NCBI RefSeq assembly: GCF_025685625.1
Contig: NZ_JAGSYI010000004.1
Location: 620,001 to 684,000, forward strand
DNA length: 64,000 nt
Source of the DNA: Acidicapsa acidisoli
GTDB lineage: Bacteria; Acidobacteriota; Terriglobia; Terriglobales; Acidobacteriaceae
Reading direction: 5' to 3'
Below are positions 1 to 9,137 of this stretch, piece after piece (positions within the stretch are counted from its first letter, which is position 1; each line of letters opens with the position of its first letter). A model generated the notes under the pieces. The model ran no database searches and was not told where the DNA came from. It saw only the letters and a list, made by a program, of their open reading frames with translations. The position numbers and the translations under genes are program-made.

Positions 1-533
1 GGGCCATAACTCACCCGCAGGCTGTGCTCCTCATTACTCGGCTGCAGTTCGAAATACGCCAGGCCGTTATTCAGCACAACCTCCGTGCGCGATCCGGTTC
101 CCTGCTGCTGCAAAACAGTAAATGTCAGCATCGAATTCGGCGACAGGCGCACCAGACTCCCGTCCTCCAACTGAACCTCGGCCCGCCCGTCGTTGCCGGT
201 GTTCACCTCCGCGCCCTCGAAGAGCGGTAGATTGGCGTAAGCCGGATCGGCGATCACCTGTCCATCCTGAATCACCCGCACCTGCCCCTCAACCGTGCTT
301 AACCGCACCGCACGCGAATCGGACCCGGTCTGCGCGACATCCGGAGCATCATCGTCATCGAGTGGCAAAGCAGCAGCAGCCGTAGCCCAGACAGCACACG
401 CGGCGAGCACAAAAATCGCTCCAGCCGCAGGCAGGATTTTCCCGAGTCCCGTCAAAGATGCAACCCAATGCGCCGGCCCGTCGCTCAGCTCTGGTCGAGA
501 ACCCTTGGCAGAGGTATGCGTAAAAGTTTTCAT
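1..533 (-). CDS. FecR-domain secreted/membrane protein (partial, runs off left edge)
   Basis: The minus strand reads open from an ATG at 533 to the window edge, so the C-terminus is missing. The N-terminus is polar, followed by a hydrophobic segment at about residues 29-55 (an Ala-rich signal anchor), then an Asp-rich linker and a region typical of FecR domains: STVEGQVRV, a 'LFEGAEVNTGNDGRAEVQLEDGS' style motif (about residues 105-127), and LVRLSPNS. Such acidobacterial proteins usually have a FecR domain followed by a proline-rich or DUF6600-like tail that cannot be seen here. It lies downstream of the 226-residue secreted protein on the same strand with a gap of about 170 bases. The exact role is unknown; a cell-envelope sensor or structural role is an inference. 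Confidence 0.75.
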   Translation of the reverse strand, partial: MKTFTHTSAKGSRPELSDGPAHWVASLTGLGKILPAAGAIFVLAACAVWATAAAALPLDDDDAPDVAQTGSDSRAVRLSTVEGQVRVIQDGQVIADPAYANLPLFEGAEVNTGNDGRAEVQLEDGSLVRLSPNSMLTFTVLQQQGTGSRTEVVLNNGLAYFELQPSNEEHSLRVSYG

Positions 534-706
534 GGAGAGACTCTCCTTTGTCCCACCCGAACGAGCTTTGCGAACCATGCAGTAAAGACGTTGGCGCACC
601 GCAAACCGGTCGTTCAGTATGTGAGACGAACCCCAACGTTACTTAGACCCGAATCCCAAACGGAAGTCGCAAATACTCAAAAAATACCCGATCCAAGTAA
701 ACTCTG

Positions 707-1387
707 TTAGCGAATTTGCGTCAACAACTGCCGCGCTTTGCGCCGCACCCGATCCATGACCTCTTCATCCGACGCAATTCGGGTCAAAGTCTCGCGGATC
801 GTGCCCACCTCAGCCGCGCTGCCTTCGTGCAGCGCAGTCACAAGGTTGTCAAGCTCCTCGTCCAGTCCCAGGCGGTCATGCTGCAGCAGCTTTTCCATGC
901 GCGCCCCGCTCAGAATCGTGAACTCCACCGCCATCAGCGAATTCCCAAGCTCCTCGATCTGTTTGTCCTTCGAGTAGTTGTATTCACAGGCCCCGCTCCC
1001 TTCCGGACCGGAATAGCTCAGTCGCTTCGTCCCTTGAAAGGCCACCTTCATGTGGCTTTCGCACGGAAAGGCAAACCACCGCCGCGTCCGTGCCGTCGAA
1101 AACACCTGCTCCGTGAAGGCAGGACTTAACTGCACAGGCCGATGCACATCCCCGGCGAGGATCGTCTTAGCCTCCTCCTGCGTCGGTTGCCCACCCTCCG
1201 CATCAAACTGCCCGCTCCCGTCCGGACTCAGTTTGAGCGTCCAGTGCGACGGCACAAGTTGCAGATTCGTAAACTCAATCTGGAAAACAGCGGACTGTTG
1301 AGCACGCAGCGCCGAAGTAAAGAAAGCCGTGCAGGCAATCAACCCCAGCGCCCTCAGCTTCATCCCTCTCAGAGACAACCCGTTCAT
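707..1387 (-). CDS. Secreted protein of unknown function, 226 aa
   Basis: The start chosen is the ATG at 1387, which overlaps the ruvC stop codon as ATGA, giving translational coupling. An ATG at 1363 (MKLRALGLIACTAF) is the alternative. The first 30 residues form a signal peptide ending near ALRAQ. The mature part has a small beta-rich first half and a helical, acidic C-terminus (EELDNLVTALHEGS...VRRKARQLLTQIR) that looks like a helical repeat. There are no catalytic motifs I recognise. Being coupled to ruvC need not mean a role in recombination, because the product is exported. Function unknown. Confidence 0.75.
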   Translation of the reverse strand: MNGLSLRGMKLRALGLIACTAFFTSALRAQQSAVFQIEFTNLQLVPSHWTLKLSPDGSGQFDAEGGQPTQEEAKTILAGDVHRPVQLSPAFTEQVFSTARTRRWFAFPCESHMKVAFQGTKRLSYSGPEGSGACEYNYSKDKQIEELGNSLMAVEFTILSGARMEKLLQHDRLGLDEELDNLVTALHEGSAAEVGTIRETLTRIASDEEVMDRVRRKARQLLTQIR

Positions 1388-1893
1388 CCCCGAGTCTCCT
1401 GCATCGCGAGTGTCTGCGCCGTGTGAATGTGACAAATGGCGATCGCCAGCGCATCCGCCGCGTCGGGCGGCTCGGGCGGCGCATCCAGACCCAGCAGCCG
1501 GGCCACCATGAATTGCACCTGCTCCTTGCCCGCCAGCCCATAGCCCACCACCGAAGACTTGATCTTCAGCGGAGCATACTCAGCCAGCGGCAAACCCATC
1601 TGAGCGATCGTCAGCAGCGCCACCCCCCGCACCTGTCCCAGCTTTAGCGCCGACTTGGCATTCACAGAATAAAAGACCTCTTCCACAGCGACCACGTCAG
1701 GACGCCACTCTTCAAGCACCGTATTGAGCTCGTCAAATACCTGCTTCAGCCGCTGCGGCATCGTCTTCTGTTTCGGCAGGCGAATCCCACCGAACGCCCG
1801 GCAAATCAACCGGGGATTCCGGCTCTCATCGTCCGACTCCACCACCCCGAAACCGGTGATCTCCGTCCCGCAATCGATCCCCATTACCCGCAT
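1384..1893 (-). CDS. ruvC: Crossover junction endodeoxyribonuclease RuvC
   Basis: RuvC resolves Holliday junctions by symmetric nicking together with RuvAB in the cytoplasm. The protein is 169 aa from the ATG at 1893 (MRVMGIDCGTEITGFG), close to the usual 170 or so. The RNase H-like catalytic acidic residues are visible: D7 in GIDCG, E71 in VAVEEVF, and D144/D147 in DAADALAIA. An upstream in-frame extension to 1938 exists, but its 15 residues do not match the family. The usual partners ruvA and ruvB are not in the window. Its 3' end overlaps the next gene by four bases. Confidence 0.95.
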   Translation of the reverse strand: MRVMGIDCGTEITGFGVVESDDESRNPRLICRAFGGIRLPKQKTMPQRLKQVFDELNTVLEEWRPDVVAVEEVFYSVNAKSALKLGQVRGVALLTIAQMGLPLAEYAPLKIKSSVVGYGLAGKEQVQFMVARLLGLDAPPEPPDAADALAIAICHIHTAQTLAMQETRG

Positions 1894-2207
1894 CACCCTG
1901 AGTGTAACCCACCTCCTGCCTCTCCGGTTTCCGCTCACTCACCTGCCCCAATCACGCAATTTCCCCCCCAACAGGCCGTAGCCGTCTGGCGTCTCTAGGC
2001 GATTCCCAAATCCGGCCAGCTTCAGCATCGAAATCTCGAATTAATCCCAGCAGCAACCATCTCCGTGTATGATGGCCATCAAACACCGGCGGAAGCCTCG
2101 TCACCGGCGAGGATGCAGAGGCAGATGTCGGCGATAGGCTCCTAAAACTCAACTATTGCAAACACGTTCTCTCAGGCCACCGGTTTTATCTAGGAAAGCG
2201 GGCCCCA
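1894..2207. other. Intergenic region between ruvC and the radical SAM gene
   Basis: This 314-base divergent gap must hold the promoters of ruvC (minus strand) and of the radical SAM gene (plus strand). It contains several GC-rich inverted stretches around 2085-2140, for example CACCGGCGGAAG and TCACCGGCGAGG. I could not match these to a known riboswitch. No convincing gene is seen; the short open frames are not protein-like. Confidence 0.4.
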
Positions 2208-3818
2208 GTGAACGTCCATCTAGTTAATCCCAGTGACAATTCTTTTGGCACGGGCGTAATTACGCCGAGATGGCTGTTTGTCCTCGCAGCCGCCACCCCA
2301 AAATCCGCAGGCGATCCGATCCTGGTCGACGAATCCCTCGAACCGATCGTTCCCGAAACCATCCAGCCCGGAGATATCGTTGGCATCAGCGTGCACACCG
2401 GCAACGCCCTGCGCGGATACAAAGTCGGCAAAATGGCGAGGGCACGCGGCGCATGGGTCGTCTACGGAGGAATCCACGCCACGCTCTTTCCCGAGGAAGC
2501 CCTCGAAAAAGGCGAAGCCCACGCAATCGTCAAAGGCGACGGCGACATCGCCTGGGGACGCGTAGTAGCAGACTGCCTCGCCGGCAACCCCGCCAGAATT
2601 TACGAAGGCGGCCGCATCGAAGGCAACCAGTTCCTCGCCGCCCGCTGGGACCTGATGCAGCCCGACAAATACATGTGGGCCTCCGTCCAAACCATCCGCG
2701 GATGCCCCAAGCACTGCTCTTTTTGCAGCGTCTGGCGCACCGACGGCCAGCAGCCTCGCCAGCGCCAGTTCGAGAGCGTCATCGACGAAATCGTCAATCT
2801 CCGCCGCCTCGGCTTCCGCTTCATAGCTCTCGCCGACGACAATTTCTATCCAGTCACCCTGACTGACCTGCGCCTCGCCCGCCAGCAGAACAACCTCGCC
2901 AAGCTGGGCGAACTGACCGCGATCCGCGCCGAGCGATTCCAGCTCATGGAAGAGCTCGCCAAACTACCCAAAGACATGGTCTTCTTCACCCAGATCACCA
3001 TGGAAGCCGGCGAAGACGGTGAATACCTCGACGCAATGCGCCGCGCCAACATCAAAGGCGCCCTCGTCGGCGTAGAAGCCGTCACCCCCGAGGGACTCAA
3101 AGCCGTCTTCAAAGACTGGAACTACTCCGGCGAAGCGCTAGCAAAGCAGTTGCAAACCTTCAAGCAGCATGGAGTCCACGTCCTCGGCTCCTTCATCTTC
3201 GGCCTGCCCACAGACAAGCCCGCCACCTTCGACGCAACAGTCCAGATGGCCCTGAAAGCCGGCGTAACCTTCGCCCAGTTCGTCATGATGACCCCGTTTC
3301 CCGGCACCGTCGACTTCGCGCGCTGGGAAAAAGAGCAGGACAAGAACCCCACCATGGTCGGCGACGTGCCCATCACCCGCTACTGGATGATTCCCACCGA
3401 AATCCGCCCCAAAATGTTTACCCCGCACCCCACCATGAGTTCGGACGAAATTCGCGACCGCACCCAGAAGGTCTGGGACCGCTTCTATAACTGGAGCGCC
3501 ATCTGGCAAAGGTCAGCCTGCACGCCAAATCTCCGCTCGCGAATCGCCTTCATCTTCCTCTCCAAGCTCTACCGGCAGATGTACGCCGGCACCGGAATCT
3601 CAACCGACAGCGCCCGCCGCAAAAAATCCAAGAACTGGGCCCGATGGACCGCCCGCCAGTGCAAAAAGCTCTTTCACGCAACCCCCATGCCGGAGCTCAA
3701 GTCTCCGGAATGGACACTCCGGCTTCCGGTCCCGATCAAACAAGTCGCACAAGTCGCATCGCTCGCCGGCAATCTCCAGGAAGCCACAGTGCCATTCGTG
3801 ATCATCCCGGAAAACTGA
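2208..3818 (+). CDS. B12-binding-domain radical SAM protein, 536 aa
   Basis: The start is GTG at 2208 with an AGGAAAG-like Shine-Dalgarno. The N-terminal 130 or so residues resemble a cobalamin-binding Rossmann domain (VNPSDNSFG, then VGISVHTGN and VVYGGIHATLFPEEAL). The canonical DxHxxG motif is not obvious, so B12 may not bind. The radical SAM core follows, with the 4Fe-4S motif CPKHCSFC at C166, C170 and C173. The C-terminus (about residues 400-536) is basic and helical. Related proteins include methylthiotransferases and hopanoid or lipid radical SAM enzymes, but no neighbour points to a pathway. The class call is firm; the substrate is unknown. Confidence 0.85.
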   Translation: MNVHLVNPSDNSFGTGVITPRWLFVLAAATPKSAGDPILVDESLEPIVPETIQPGDIVGISVHTGNALRGYKVGKMARARGAWVVYGGIHATLFPEEALEKGEAHAIVKGDGDIAWGRVVADCLAGNPARIYEGGRIEGNQFLAARWDLMQPDKYMWASVQTIRGCPKHCSFCSVWRTDGQQPRQRQFESVIDEIVNLRRLGFRFIALADDNFYPVTLTDLRLARQQNNLAKLGELTAIRAERFQLMEELAKLPKDMVFFTQITMEAGEDGEYLDAMRRANIKGALVGVEAVTPEGLKAVFKDWNYSGEALAKQLQTFKQHGVHVLGSFIFGLPTDKPATFDATVQMALKAGVTFAQFVMMTPFPGTVDFARWEKEQDKNPTMVGDVPITRYWMIPTEIRPKMFTPHPTMSSDEIRDRTQKVWDRFYNWSAIWQRSACTPNLRSRIAFIFLSKLYRQMYAGTGISTDSARRKKSKNWARWTARQCKKLFHATPMPELKSPEWTLRLPVPIKQVAQVASLAGNLQEATVPFVIIPEN

Positions 3819-3860
3819 GCTTCGCGATCCAGAACGCGATACAGGAACAGCTACCGCCAT

Positions 3861-4817
3861 TCACTTCGAGACGAGCTTCACCCTCGTCTCCGTCGTCGAC
3901 TTCGTTGCCCGGGTCGTTGTGATGACGACCACGCTCGTCAGAACCAGCAGAGTCCCAAGGATCGTGCGCACACCAAGCGCCTCACCGCCCAGAAAATATC
4001 CCACAACCACCGCCACCACTGGATTTACATACGCATAGGTCCCGACCTTCGTCGGCGACTCATGATGAATCAGCCACACGTAGGCGGTGAACCCGATAAT
4101 CGACCCCGCCACAATCAGGTAGAGCAGCGCCATCCACGCGCCCCGCGAGACCGTGGTTAGATCCAGGCCGCGAAACTCACCCCTGACCGCCGCCGCTAGA
4201 GTCAGCAGCACTCCGCCCGCCAGCATCTGCGCCCCCGAACTCATCACCTTGGACTCGGGAAGCGGCAACCTGCGCGTCAGCGCCGACGCGATCGACCAAC
4301 TCATTGCCGCAACAATCAGCGCCACGCTTCCCGCCCTGTCGATCGGCGCGCCACCCAGATTCAGCGAGCGGCTCACCAGCACGGCCACGCCTCCAAGCCC
4401 GATCACAAGCGCCAACGCCAGGCGCGCAGTCAACCTTTGCGTTCGCAGCAAGACAATCTCCGACAACGCCATGAACGCCGGAATCGTCGCCAGCATCACC
4501 GCGGCAATCCCCGATGGCACTCGCTGCTCGGCCCAGAACAACAGCCCGTAATCGAAGACAAAAATCAGCGTAGCCAGGAGCAGCGCCGAAAGCCATTCGC
4601 GCCCCTTCGGAGATCGCTCACCCTTCGCAATCATCCATCCAAAAAGCACAAGCCCAGCCACAGCGAACCGCATCGCCGCGAACAGAAATGGCGGCACCTC
4701 GCGCACGCCAATGCGAATGGCAAGGAACGTAGATCCCCACACAAAATAGATAATCGCGAAGGCCAGCAACGTCTTCCAGGCACTCTTCGGCTCAACCCCG
4801 CGGCGATGATGTTCCAT
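3861..4817 (-). CDS. EamA/DMT-superfamily transporter, 318 aa
   Basis: This is an inner-membrane protein with about ten hydrophobic segments arranged as two EamA repeats (about residues 14-150 and 160-300). Motifs typical of the drug/metabolite transporter superfamily are present: FVWGSTFLAIRIGV at the first helix, VPSGIAAVMLATIPAF in the first half, and PTKVGTYAYVNPVVAV in the second. Members export amino acids or other small metabolites. The substrate cannot be read from sequence. It is monocistronic, convergent with the radical SAM gene and divergent from the Gfo/Idh/MocA gene. Confidence 0.9.
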   Translation of the reverse strand: MEHHRRGVEPKSAWKTLLAFAIIYFVWGSTFLAIRIGVREVPPFLFAAMRFAVAGLVLFGWMIAKGERSPKGREWLSALLLATLIFVFDYGLLFWAEQRVPSGIAAVMLATIPAFMALSEIVLLRTQRLTARLALALVIGLGGVAVLVSRSLNLGGAPIDRAGSVALIVAAMSWSIASALTRRLPLPESKVMSSGAQMLAGGVLLTLAAAVRGEFRGLDLTTVSRGAWMALLYLIVAGSIIGFTAYVWLIHHESPTKVGTYAYVNPVVAVVVGYFLGGEALGVRTILGTLLVLTSVVVITTTRATKSTTETRVKLVSK

Positions 4818-4954
4818 GGCAAATACCTAACAGCAATCTATCAATACTCGACGGCCATTGCTTCCCCGGCGCGGCCAGCAGGGCTTATACTCGGAGCGAA
4901 ATTGAAGACCATCCCCGGGAAACCCCAGAAAATCGATTTATAGGAGTTAGAACC

Positions 4955-6055
4955 ATGCATCTGTCCCGCCGCGAATTCACCAGGCTCAGCGCGCTCGGCC
5001 TTGCCGCCCAACTCGCCCCACAACTGCGAGCTCAATCTTCTGACCGCAAAATCGGCTACGCCATCATCGGCCTCGGCCGCATCGCCGACCACTTCATGCG
5101 CGGTATCCAGGACACCTCCAACTCCAAAGTCGTCGCTCTCGTCTCCGGACACCCCGACAAAGCCGCCCGCATCGCTGCGCAGTACGGAGTCCCCACCTCC
5201 AATATCTATAACTACGAAAATATGGACCGCTTGCGCGACAACCACGAGATCGACGCCGTCTACGTCGCCCTGCCCAACTCCATGCACGCCGAATACACCA
5301 TCCGCTCCGCCAAGGCCGGCAAACATGTCCTCTGCGAAAAGCCCATGTGCGTTAGCGTCCCCGAAGCCCACGCCATGATCGACGCCTGCAAAGCAGCAAA
5401 CGTGAAACTCATGATCGCCTACCGCTGCCACTACGAAACCACCAACCTCGCCGCCGTCAAACTCATCCGCGACGGCGCACTCGGCCAGGTGCAGCAAATT
5501 CAAAGCGCCTTCGGCTTCGACTGCGGCCCCAAGGAATGGCGCCTCCAGAAGCCCCTAGCCGGCGGCGGCCCGCTCATGGATGTAGGCATCTACAGCCTCA
5601 ACGCCACCCGCTACCTCACCGGCGAAGAACCGGCCAGCATCTCCGCCTATACCTACAGCAATCCCAAGGATCCCCGTTTCGCCACAGTGGAAGAAAACAT
5701 CGCCTGGATCACCAAATTCCCTTCCGGGATCACCGCGAGCTGCAACACCACCTATGGCGCACAGATGGAAGGCTACTTCCGTGTCTACGGCTCAAAAGGC
5801 TGGCTCGAAGTAAACCCTGCCTTCGTCTACGACGGCCTCCGCCTCACCGCCGAATACCGCGACGACAACGGCAAATTCATCAAACTCGACCAGCCCAACC
5901 TGGAAAAAGACCCGATCCACTTCACCAAGGAAGCCGATCACTTCTCCAAATGCATCCTCGAGAACAAAACCCCGCAAAGCCCCGGCGAAGAAGGCCTGCG
6001 CGACATGACTTATATCCGCGAAATCTATAAATCCGCCGGAATCATCATGGCCTGA
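4955..6055 (+). CDS. Tat-exported Gfo/Idh/MocA-family oxidoreductase, 366 aa
   Basis: The protein starts with a twin-arginine signal (SRREFTRLSALGLAA, residues 4-18), so it is probably exported folded with its NAD(P) cofactor, as glucose-fructose oxidoreductase is. The Rossmann motif GLGRIA is at 39-44 and the family signature EKP at 128-130. The C-terminal half has the alpha/beta dimer domain with GGGPLMDVGIY. A clear Shine-Dalgarno (AGGAGTT) precedes the ATG. The substrate is likely a sugar or sugar derivative; which one is unknown. A perfect 13-bp hairpin follows the stop codon. Confidence 0.9.
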   Translation: MHLSRREFTRLSALGLAAQLAPQLRAQSSDRKIGYAIIGLGRIADHFMRGIQDTSNSKVVALVSGHPDKAARIAAQYGVPTSNIYNYENMDRLRDNHEIDAVYVALPNSMHAEYTIRSAKAGKHVLCEKPMCVSVPEAHAMIDACKAANVKLMIAYRCHYETTNLAAVKLIRDGALGQVQQIQSAFGFDCGPKEWRLQKPLAGGGPLMDVGIYSLNATRYLTGEEPASISAYTYSNPKDPRFATVEENIAWITKFPSGITASCNTTYGAQMEGYFRVYGSKGWLEVNPAFVYDGLRLTAEYRDDNGKFIKLDQPNLEKDPIHFTKEADHFSKCILENKTPQSPGEEGLRDMTYIREIYKSAGIIMA

Positions 6056-6060
6056 AAAGC

Positions 6061-6095
6061 CATCTGCGGAGGCCGGATACCAGCCTCCGCAGATG
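6061..6095. terminator. Bidirectional terminator-like hairpin
   Basis: A perfect 13-bp stem (CATCTGCGGAGGC and its complement) with a 9-base loop lies between two convergent genes. On the minus strand it is followed by a short T-run (GCTTTTC), on the plus strand by an A-rich stretch. It probably ends transcription from both sides. Confidence 0.75.
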
Positions 6096-6165
6096 AAAGA
6101 ACATTCTGCATAGAACGCATTCAGAGTTTTCCGAGCGAATTTGATCTGAGCCTTGACTGCCTATC

Positions 6166-7956
6166 TCAGAAACTCACCTTCCGCTGTGGATACCACGTAA
6201 GTTGGAACGTAGTATTCGTAACCGTCTGCTTGTTCGTCAGATAAATCGGCGCCAGATAGTTCTCATAAGTGAAGTTACCCTTCACCTCAAGATCATGACC
6301 GATGCGCTTCACTACCTGCGCGCCGTAATCGTCGATCGTCGTTCCACCGGCAATGAAATCCTTCGCCGCTTTCTGGCGTCTCCAGTTGAATTGAATCCAT
6401 TCATTGCCGCTCAAGTGGTAGGTCACCCACGCCTGTCCACCCTTGGCCTCGCGTCCCATCCAGTCGCCAAAAATCTGCCCGGCGTTGGTGTATCCCTGCG
6501 GCTGCTCACCCTCATAGTAAGTGAACTCGCCGCGCACGCTCCTCGATGTGGACTGATCGTCCATCGCCGCTTCCACCCGCAAATCCAGCTTGGGTACCGC
6601 CGGCACATGCGAGAGATACAACCCTGTCCGAAAATCCGCTCGGCGCGGCGCGGAGATCGGATTAACATCGTCATGCGCCTCCGAATCCGTAAAGAACGTC
6701 AACCAGTTGCGCAGATACGGCAGCCGGTAGCTCATATCGAATGCGCCAAACCGCGCACCCGGATCATTCCGCGAAGTCTTCACCGCCGCCGTGACATTCT
6801 GGACGCTGAAGAAGCTCTTCAGGAAGGAATGAATTGTGATCGGCACATGGCCTTCGCCGCCCCAGATAACCGTACGCTCAAACCCAAACTCCAGATCGCG
6901 CGTCGGCTTGAAGCTGATCTTCTCCACATGCACCCACGGATCGTTCCAATCCGTATGACCCTTCAGCGAACCCACCATGAATTCGTAGCGGAATGGTCCG
7001 GTAATGCGCGAAAGCCCCGGAATATGCAGCGGCTCAACGCGGTCGATGCGAAAGGCATAGATATTCTCGGCGTTCGTGGAATAAGCGTATGCTCCGCCCT
7101 GCGCAGGTCCGAACCACGCATCGCTCTTGCCAAAAGAAATCTCGTGTCCCAGCGTATGCGCTGAAAGATAGCCCTCCATCAGCCGCATATTCGTAGCCGA
7201 GGAGATCGGCCCCAGCGGGATAGTAGGCTGCTCCGGATTCGTCGCCACTGGAATATTATCCAGCGCCGAGAGCTGATCGAAGAGTGCCTGCGAATACCCT
7301 GCAGCCGAAGGAGCATATTGAAACTCCCCGCGCGCATACAGCGTGAAAATTCCGGCCGTAGCATAACCGCTCACACCCGAATAGCTGTCGAATCCATTCT
7401 CGACCGGCCGCCCGTAATCGTTCGTAATCGTCTCGCCAATATGGAAACTGTCATGCAGCGGCGTACCGGAGATGCCACGCGCAACTTCATACGCCGACTC
7501 CACAGTCGCTTTCCCGCGATGCTGAAAGCACGGGCCCGACACGTCGCCATTCACCTCATGCATCACAGCGTCATACAGCGAGCGAGCCTCATCGTTCGCA
7601 GCACTATCCGGAGCATCCTCCAGATGCGCAGACGTCTCCTCCAGCATGTGCAGCACGCTGGCACGCGTCCACGGCCGCAGCCCCAGAAACGCCAGGTCCA
7701 CATATCCCAGCGAATACAGCCGCGCGAGCGATGGATAGACCCAGCTATCCATCGGTATATACGGCGAGCCCAGCTCAGCAGTCTGGCAGGGAGCAACAGG
7801 AGCAGCTGGGCTATTGGCATCCACATCTGCGTTCGGCCCTGTTTCGCCAGGGGACTCAGCAAACATCGGCGCAGCACTCAGGGTTAATAACGTGCCCACC
7901 AGCAAAAAAACAATGCGGACGATTGAGGCGCGCGACCGGCTGCCAAGGATACTCAT
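6166..7956 (-). CDS. Capsule assembly Wzi-like outer-membrane protein, 596 aa
   Basis: The N-terminal signal peptide ends near AAPMFAES (about residue 34). A segment matching acidobacterial 'capsule assembly Wzi family' proteins follows: YIPMDSWVYPSLARLYSLGY, then FLGLRPWTRASVL (about residues 67-105). The remainder is rich in alternating aromatic and polar strands and ends in a beta-signal-like QLTWYPQRKVSF, as expected for an outer-membrane barrel. Wzi anchors capsular polysaccharide at the cell surface in E. coli. No other capsule gene is nearby, so the role here could be general exopolysaccharide display. The family call is good, the function inferred. Confidence 0.8.
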   Translation of the reverse strand: MSILGSRSRASIVRIVFLLVGTLLTLSAAPMFAESPGETGPNADVDANSPAAPVAPCQTAELGSPYIPMDSWVYPSLARLYSLGYVDLAFLGLRPWTRASVLHMLEETSAHLEDAPDSAANDEARSLYDAVMHEVNGDVSGPCFQHRGKATVESAYEVARGISGTPLHDSFHIGETITNDYGRPVENGFDSYSGVSGYATAGIFTLYARGEFQYAPSAAGYSQALFDQLSALDNIPVATNPEQPTIPLGPISSATNMRLMEGYLSAHTLGHEISFGKSDAWFGPAQGGAYAYSTNAENIYAFRIDRVEPLHIPGLSRITGPFRYEFMVGSLKGHTDWNDPWVHVEKISFKPTRDLEFGFERTVIWGGEGHVPITIHSFLKSFFSVQNVTAAVKTSRNDPGARFGAFDMSYRLPYLRNWLTFFTDSEAHDDVNPISAPRRADFRTGLYLSHVPAVPKLDLRVEAAMDDQSTSRSVRGEFTYYEGEQPQGYTNAGQIFGDWMGREAKGGQAWVTYHLSGNEWIQFNWRRQKAAKDFIAGGTTIDDYGAQVVKRIGHDLEVKGNFTYENYLAPIYLTNKQTVTNTTFQLTWYPQRKVSF

Positions 7957-8001
7957 ACCCTAACTCTACTGAAGCGCACGGAGCAGGGTCAATGAAACAA
8001 A

Positions 8002-8023
8002 CGCCCTTCCCGAAGGAAGGGCG
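8002..8023 (-). terminator. Rho-independent terminator after the E1 operon
   Basis: Reading the minus strand, a 9-bp stem (CGCCCTTCC and complement) with a 4-base loop is followed by TTTGTTTCATT. It lies 27 bases past the stop codon of the E1 beta gene. Confidence 0.8.
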
Positions 8024-8049
8024 CTCGCTGTTCACAAGTGCTCAATCTC

Positions 8050-9039
8050 TCAGTAATTCAATAACTTCGTAGCCGCATCCACAATCTTGTCCACCGATGG
8101 CAGGTAGAACTTCTCCAGCGGCGCAGAGAACGGGATCGCAGGCACATCCGGCGCCGTCAGCCGCACAATCGGAGCATCCAGGCAATCGAAAGCCTGTTCC
8201 GCTGCAATCGCCGCAATCTCCGCGCCAATACCCAGCGTGCGATGATCCTCATGCACAATCAACATGCGCCCCGTCTTCGCCAGCGACTCCAGAAAAGTAT
8301 CCTTGTCCAGCGGATTCAACACGCGCAGATCGACAACCTCAATCTCCGCACCCGTCTCCGCATGAATCTTCTCCGCCGCCTGCAGTGAAAGTTGCAACGT
8401 CCAACCATACGTCACCAGCGTCAAATCCGTCCCCGGCCTGCGCACCGCGGCCTTGAAGAGGTCCGTGACAAAATCATCGCCATCCGGCAAATCTTCCTTG
8501 ATCGAGCGATAGAGCTTCTTGTGCTCGAAATAAATCACCGGATCATCCTGCCGGATCGCAGCCTTCAACATGCCCTTCGCATCCGCAACCGTACCAGGCG
8601 CGACAACAACCAGGCCAGGCTCATGCGCAAACCAGGTCGTGTTGGTCTGCGAGTGATACAAGCCGCCGCCCACGCCGCCGCCATAGCAAACACGCAGCGT
8701 CAGCGGACACGTCTGCGTGCCACCGGAGCGATAGCGAAGCTTCGCCGCCTGCTGCGTCAGCGCATCCATCGCCGGCGTAATGAAGTCCGAAAACTGAATC
8801 TCCGGCACTGGCCTCAACCCCGCCAAAGCCGCGCCAATTGCGGACGAAACGATGATGCCCTCAGCCAGCGGAGAATCGATCACCCGCTCCGCGCCAAACT
8901 CCTCGTAAAGCCCCTTCGTCGCCTTGAAGACGCCGCCCTCGACGCCCACATCCTCGCCGATAATGAACACGCGCTCATCGCGCCGCATCTCTTCCTGCAG
9001 CGCCTCGGTAATCGCGCTGATGTATGTCACTAATGCCAT
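8050..9039 (-). CDS. pdhB: Pyruvate/2-oxoacid dehydrogenase E1 component, beta subunit
   Basis: At 329 aa this has the usual length of a separate E1 beta chain. Family features run throughout: MALVTYISAITEALQEEMRRDERVFIIGEDVG at the N-terminus (about residues 1-31), ATKGLYEEFG, RVIDSPLAEGIIVSSAIGAALAG, and LVVVAPGTVADAKG. With the alpha subunit it forms the ThDP-dependent tetramer that decarboxylates a 2-oxoacid and acylates the lipoyl group of E2. The alpha gene lies directly upstream on the same strand with a 98-base gap holding repeats. E2 and E3 are not adjacent, so pyruvate versus acetoin or branched-chain oxoacids cannot be decided; pyruvate is the default. Confidence 0.88.
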   Translation of the reverse strand: MALVTYISAITEALQEEMRRDERVFIIGEDVGVEGGVFKATKGLYEEFGAERVIDSPLAEGIIVSSAIGAALAGLRPVPEIQFSDFITPAMDALTQQAAKLRYRSGGTQTCPLTLRVCYGGGVGGGLYHSQTNTTWFAHEPGLVVVAPGTVADAKGMLKAAIRQDDPVIYFEHKKLYRSIKEDLPDGDDFVTDLFKAAVRRPGTDLTLVTYGWTLQLSLQAAEKIHAETGAEIEVVDLRVLNPLDKDTFLESLAKTGRMLIVHEDHRTLGIGAEIAAIAAEQAFDCLDAPIVRLTAPDVPAIPFSAPLEKFYLPSVDKIVDAATKLLNY

Positions 9040-9072
9040 AGCTCTACCAATCCTGACTATCTGCTAAAAGTT

Positions 9073-9130
9073 GTCATCCTGACCGAAGACCTGCTTTTCT
9101 TTCTGTCATTCCCGCAGGGAATCTGCTTTT
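9073..9130. repeat. Two GTCAT...ATCTGCTTTT intergenic repeat units
   Basis: Two tandem units (9073-9098 and 9105-9130) share the pattern GTCATYCY...GA(A/C)...CTGCTTTT with units at 23476-23563 and 25311-25342. They sit in the gap between the alpha and beta E1 genes. They look like a short dispersed, REP-like intergenic element, probably transcribed with the operon. Confidence 0.65.
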
Positions 9131-9137
9131 CGGCGAC

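Noticed and set aside
2080-2150. Riboswitch-like GC-rich inverted repeats before the radical SAM gene
   Set aside because: The conserved bases of cobalamin, SAM, moco or c-di-GMP riboswitches could not be found.
2270-2866. Long Arg/Pro-rich frames overlapping strong genes (also in argJ, uvrC and gpmI)
   Set aside because: Arg/Pro-rich composition is typical of shifted frames in C-rich coding DNA; the true genes match known families.
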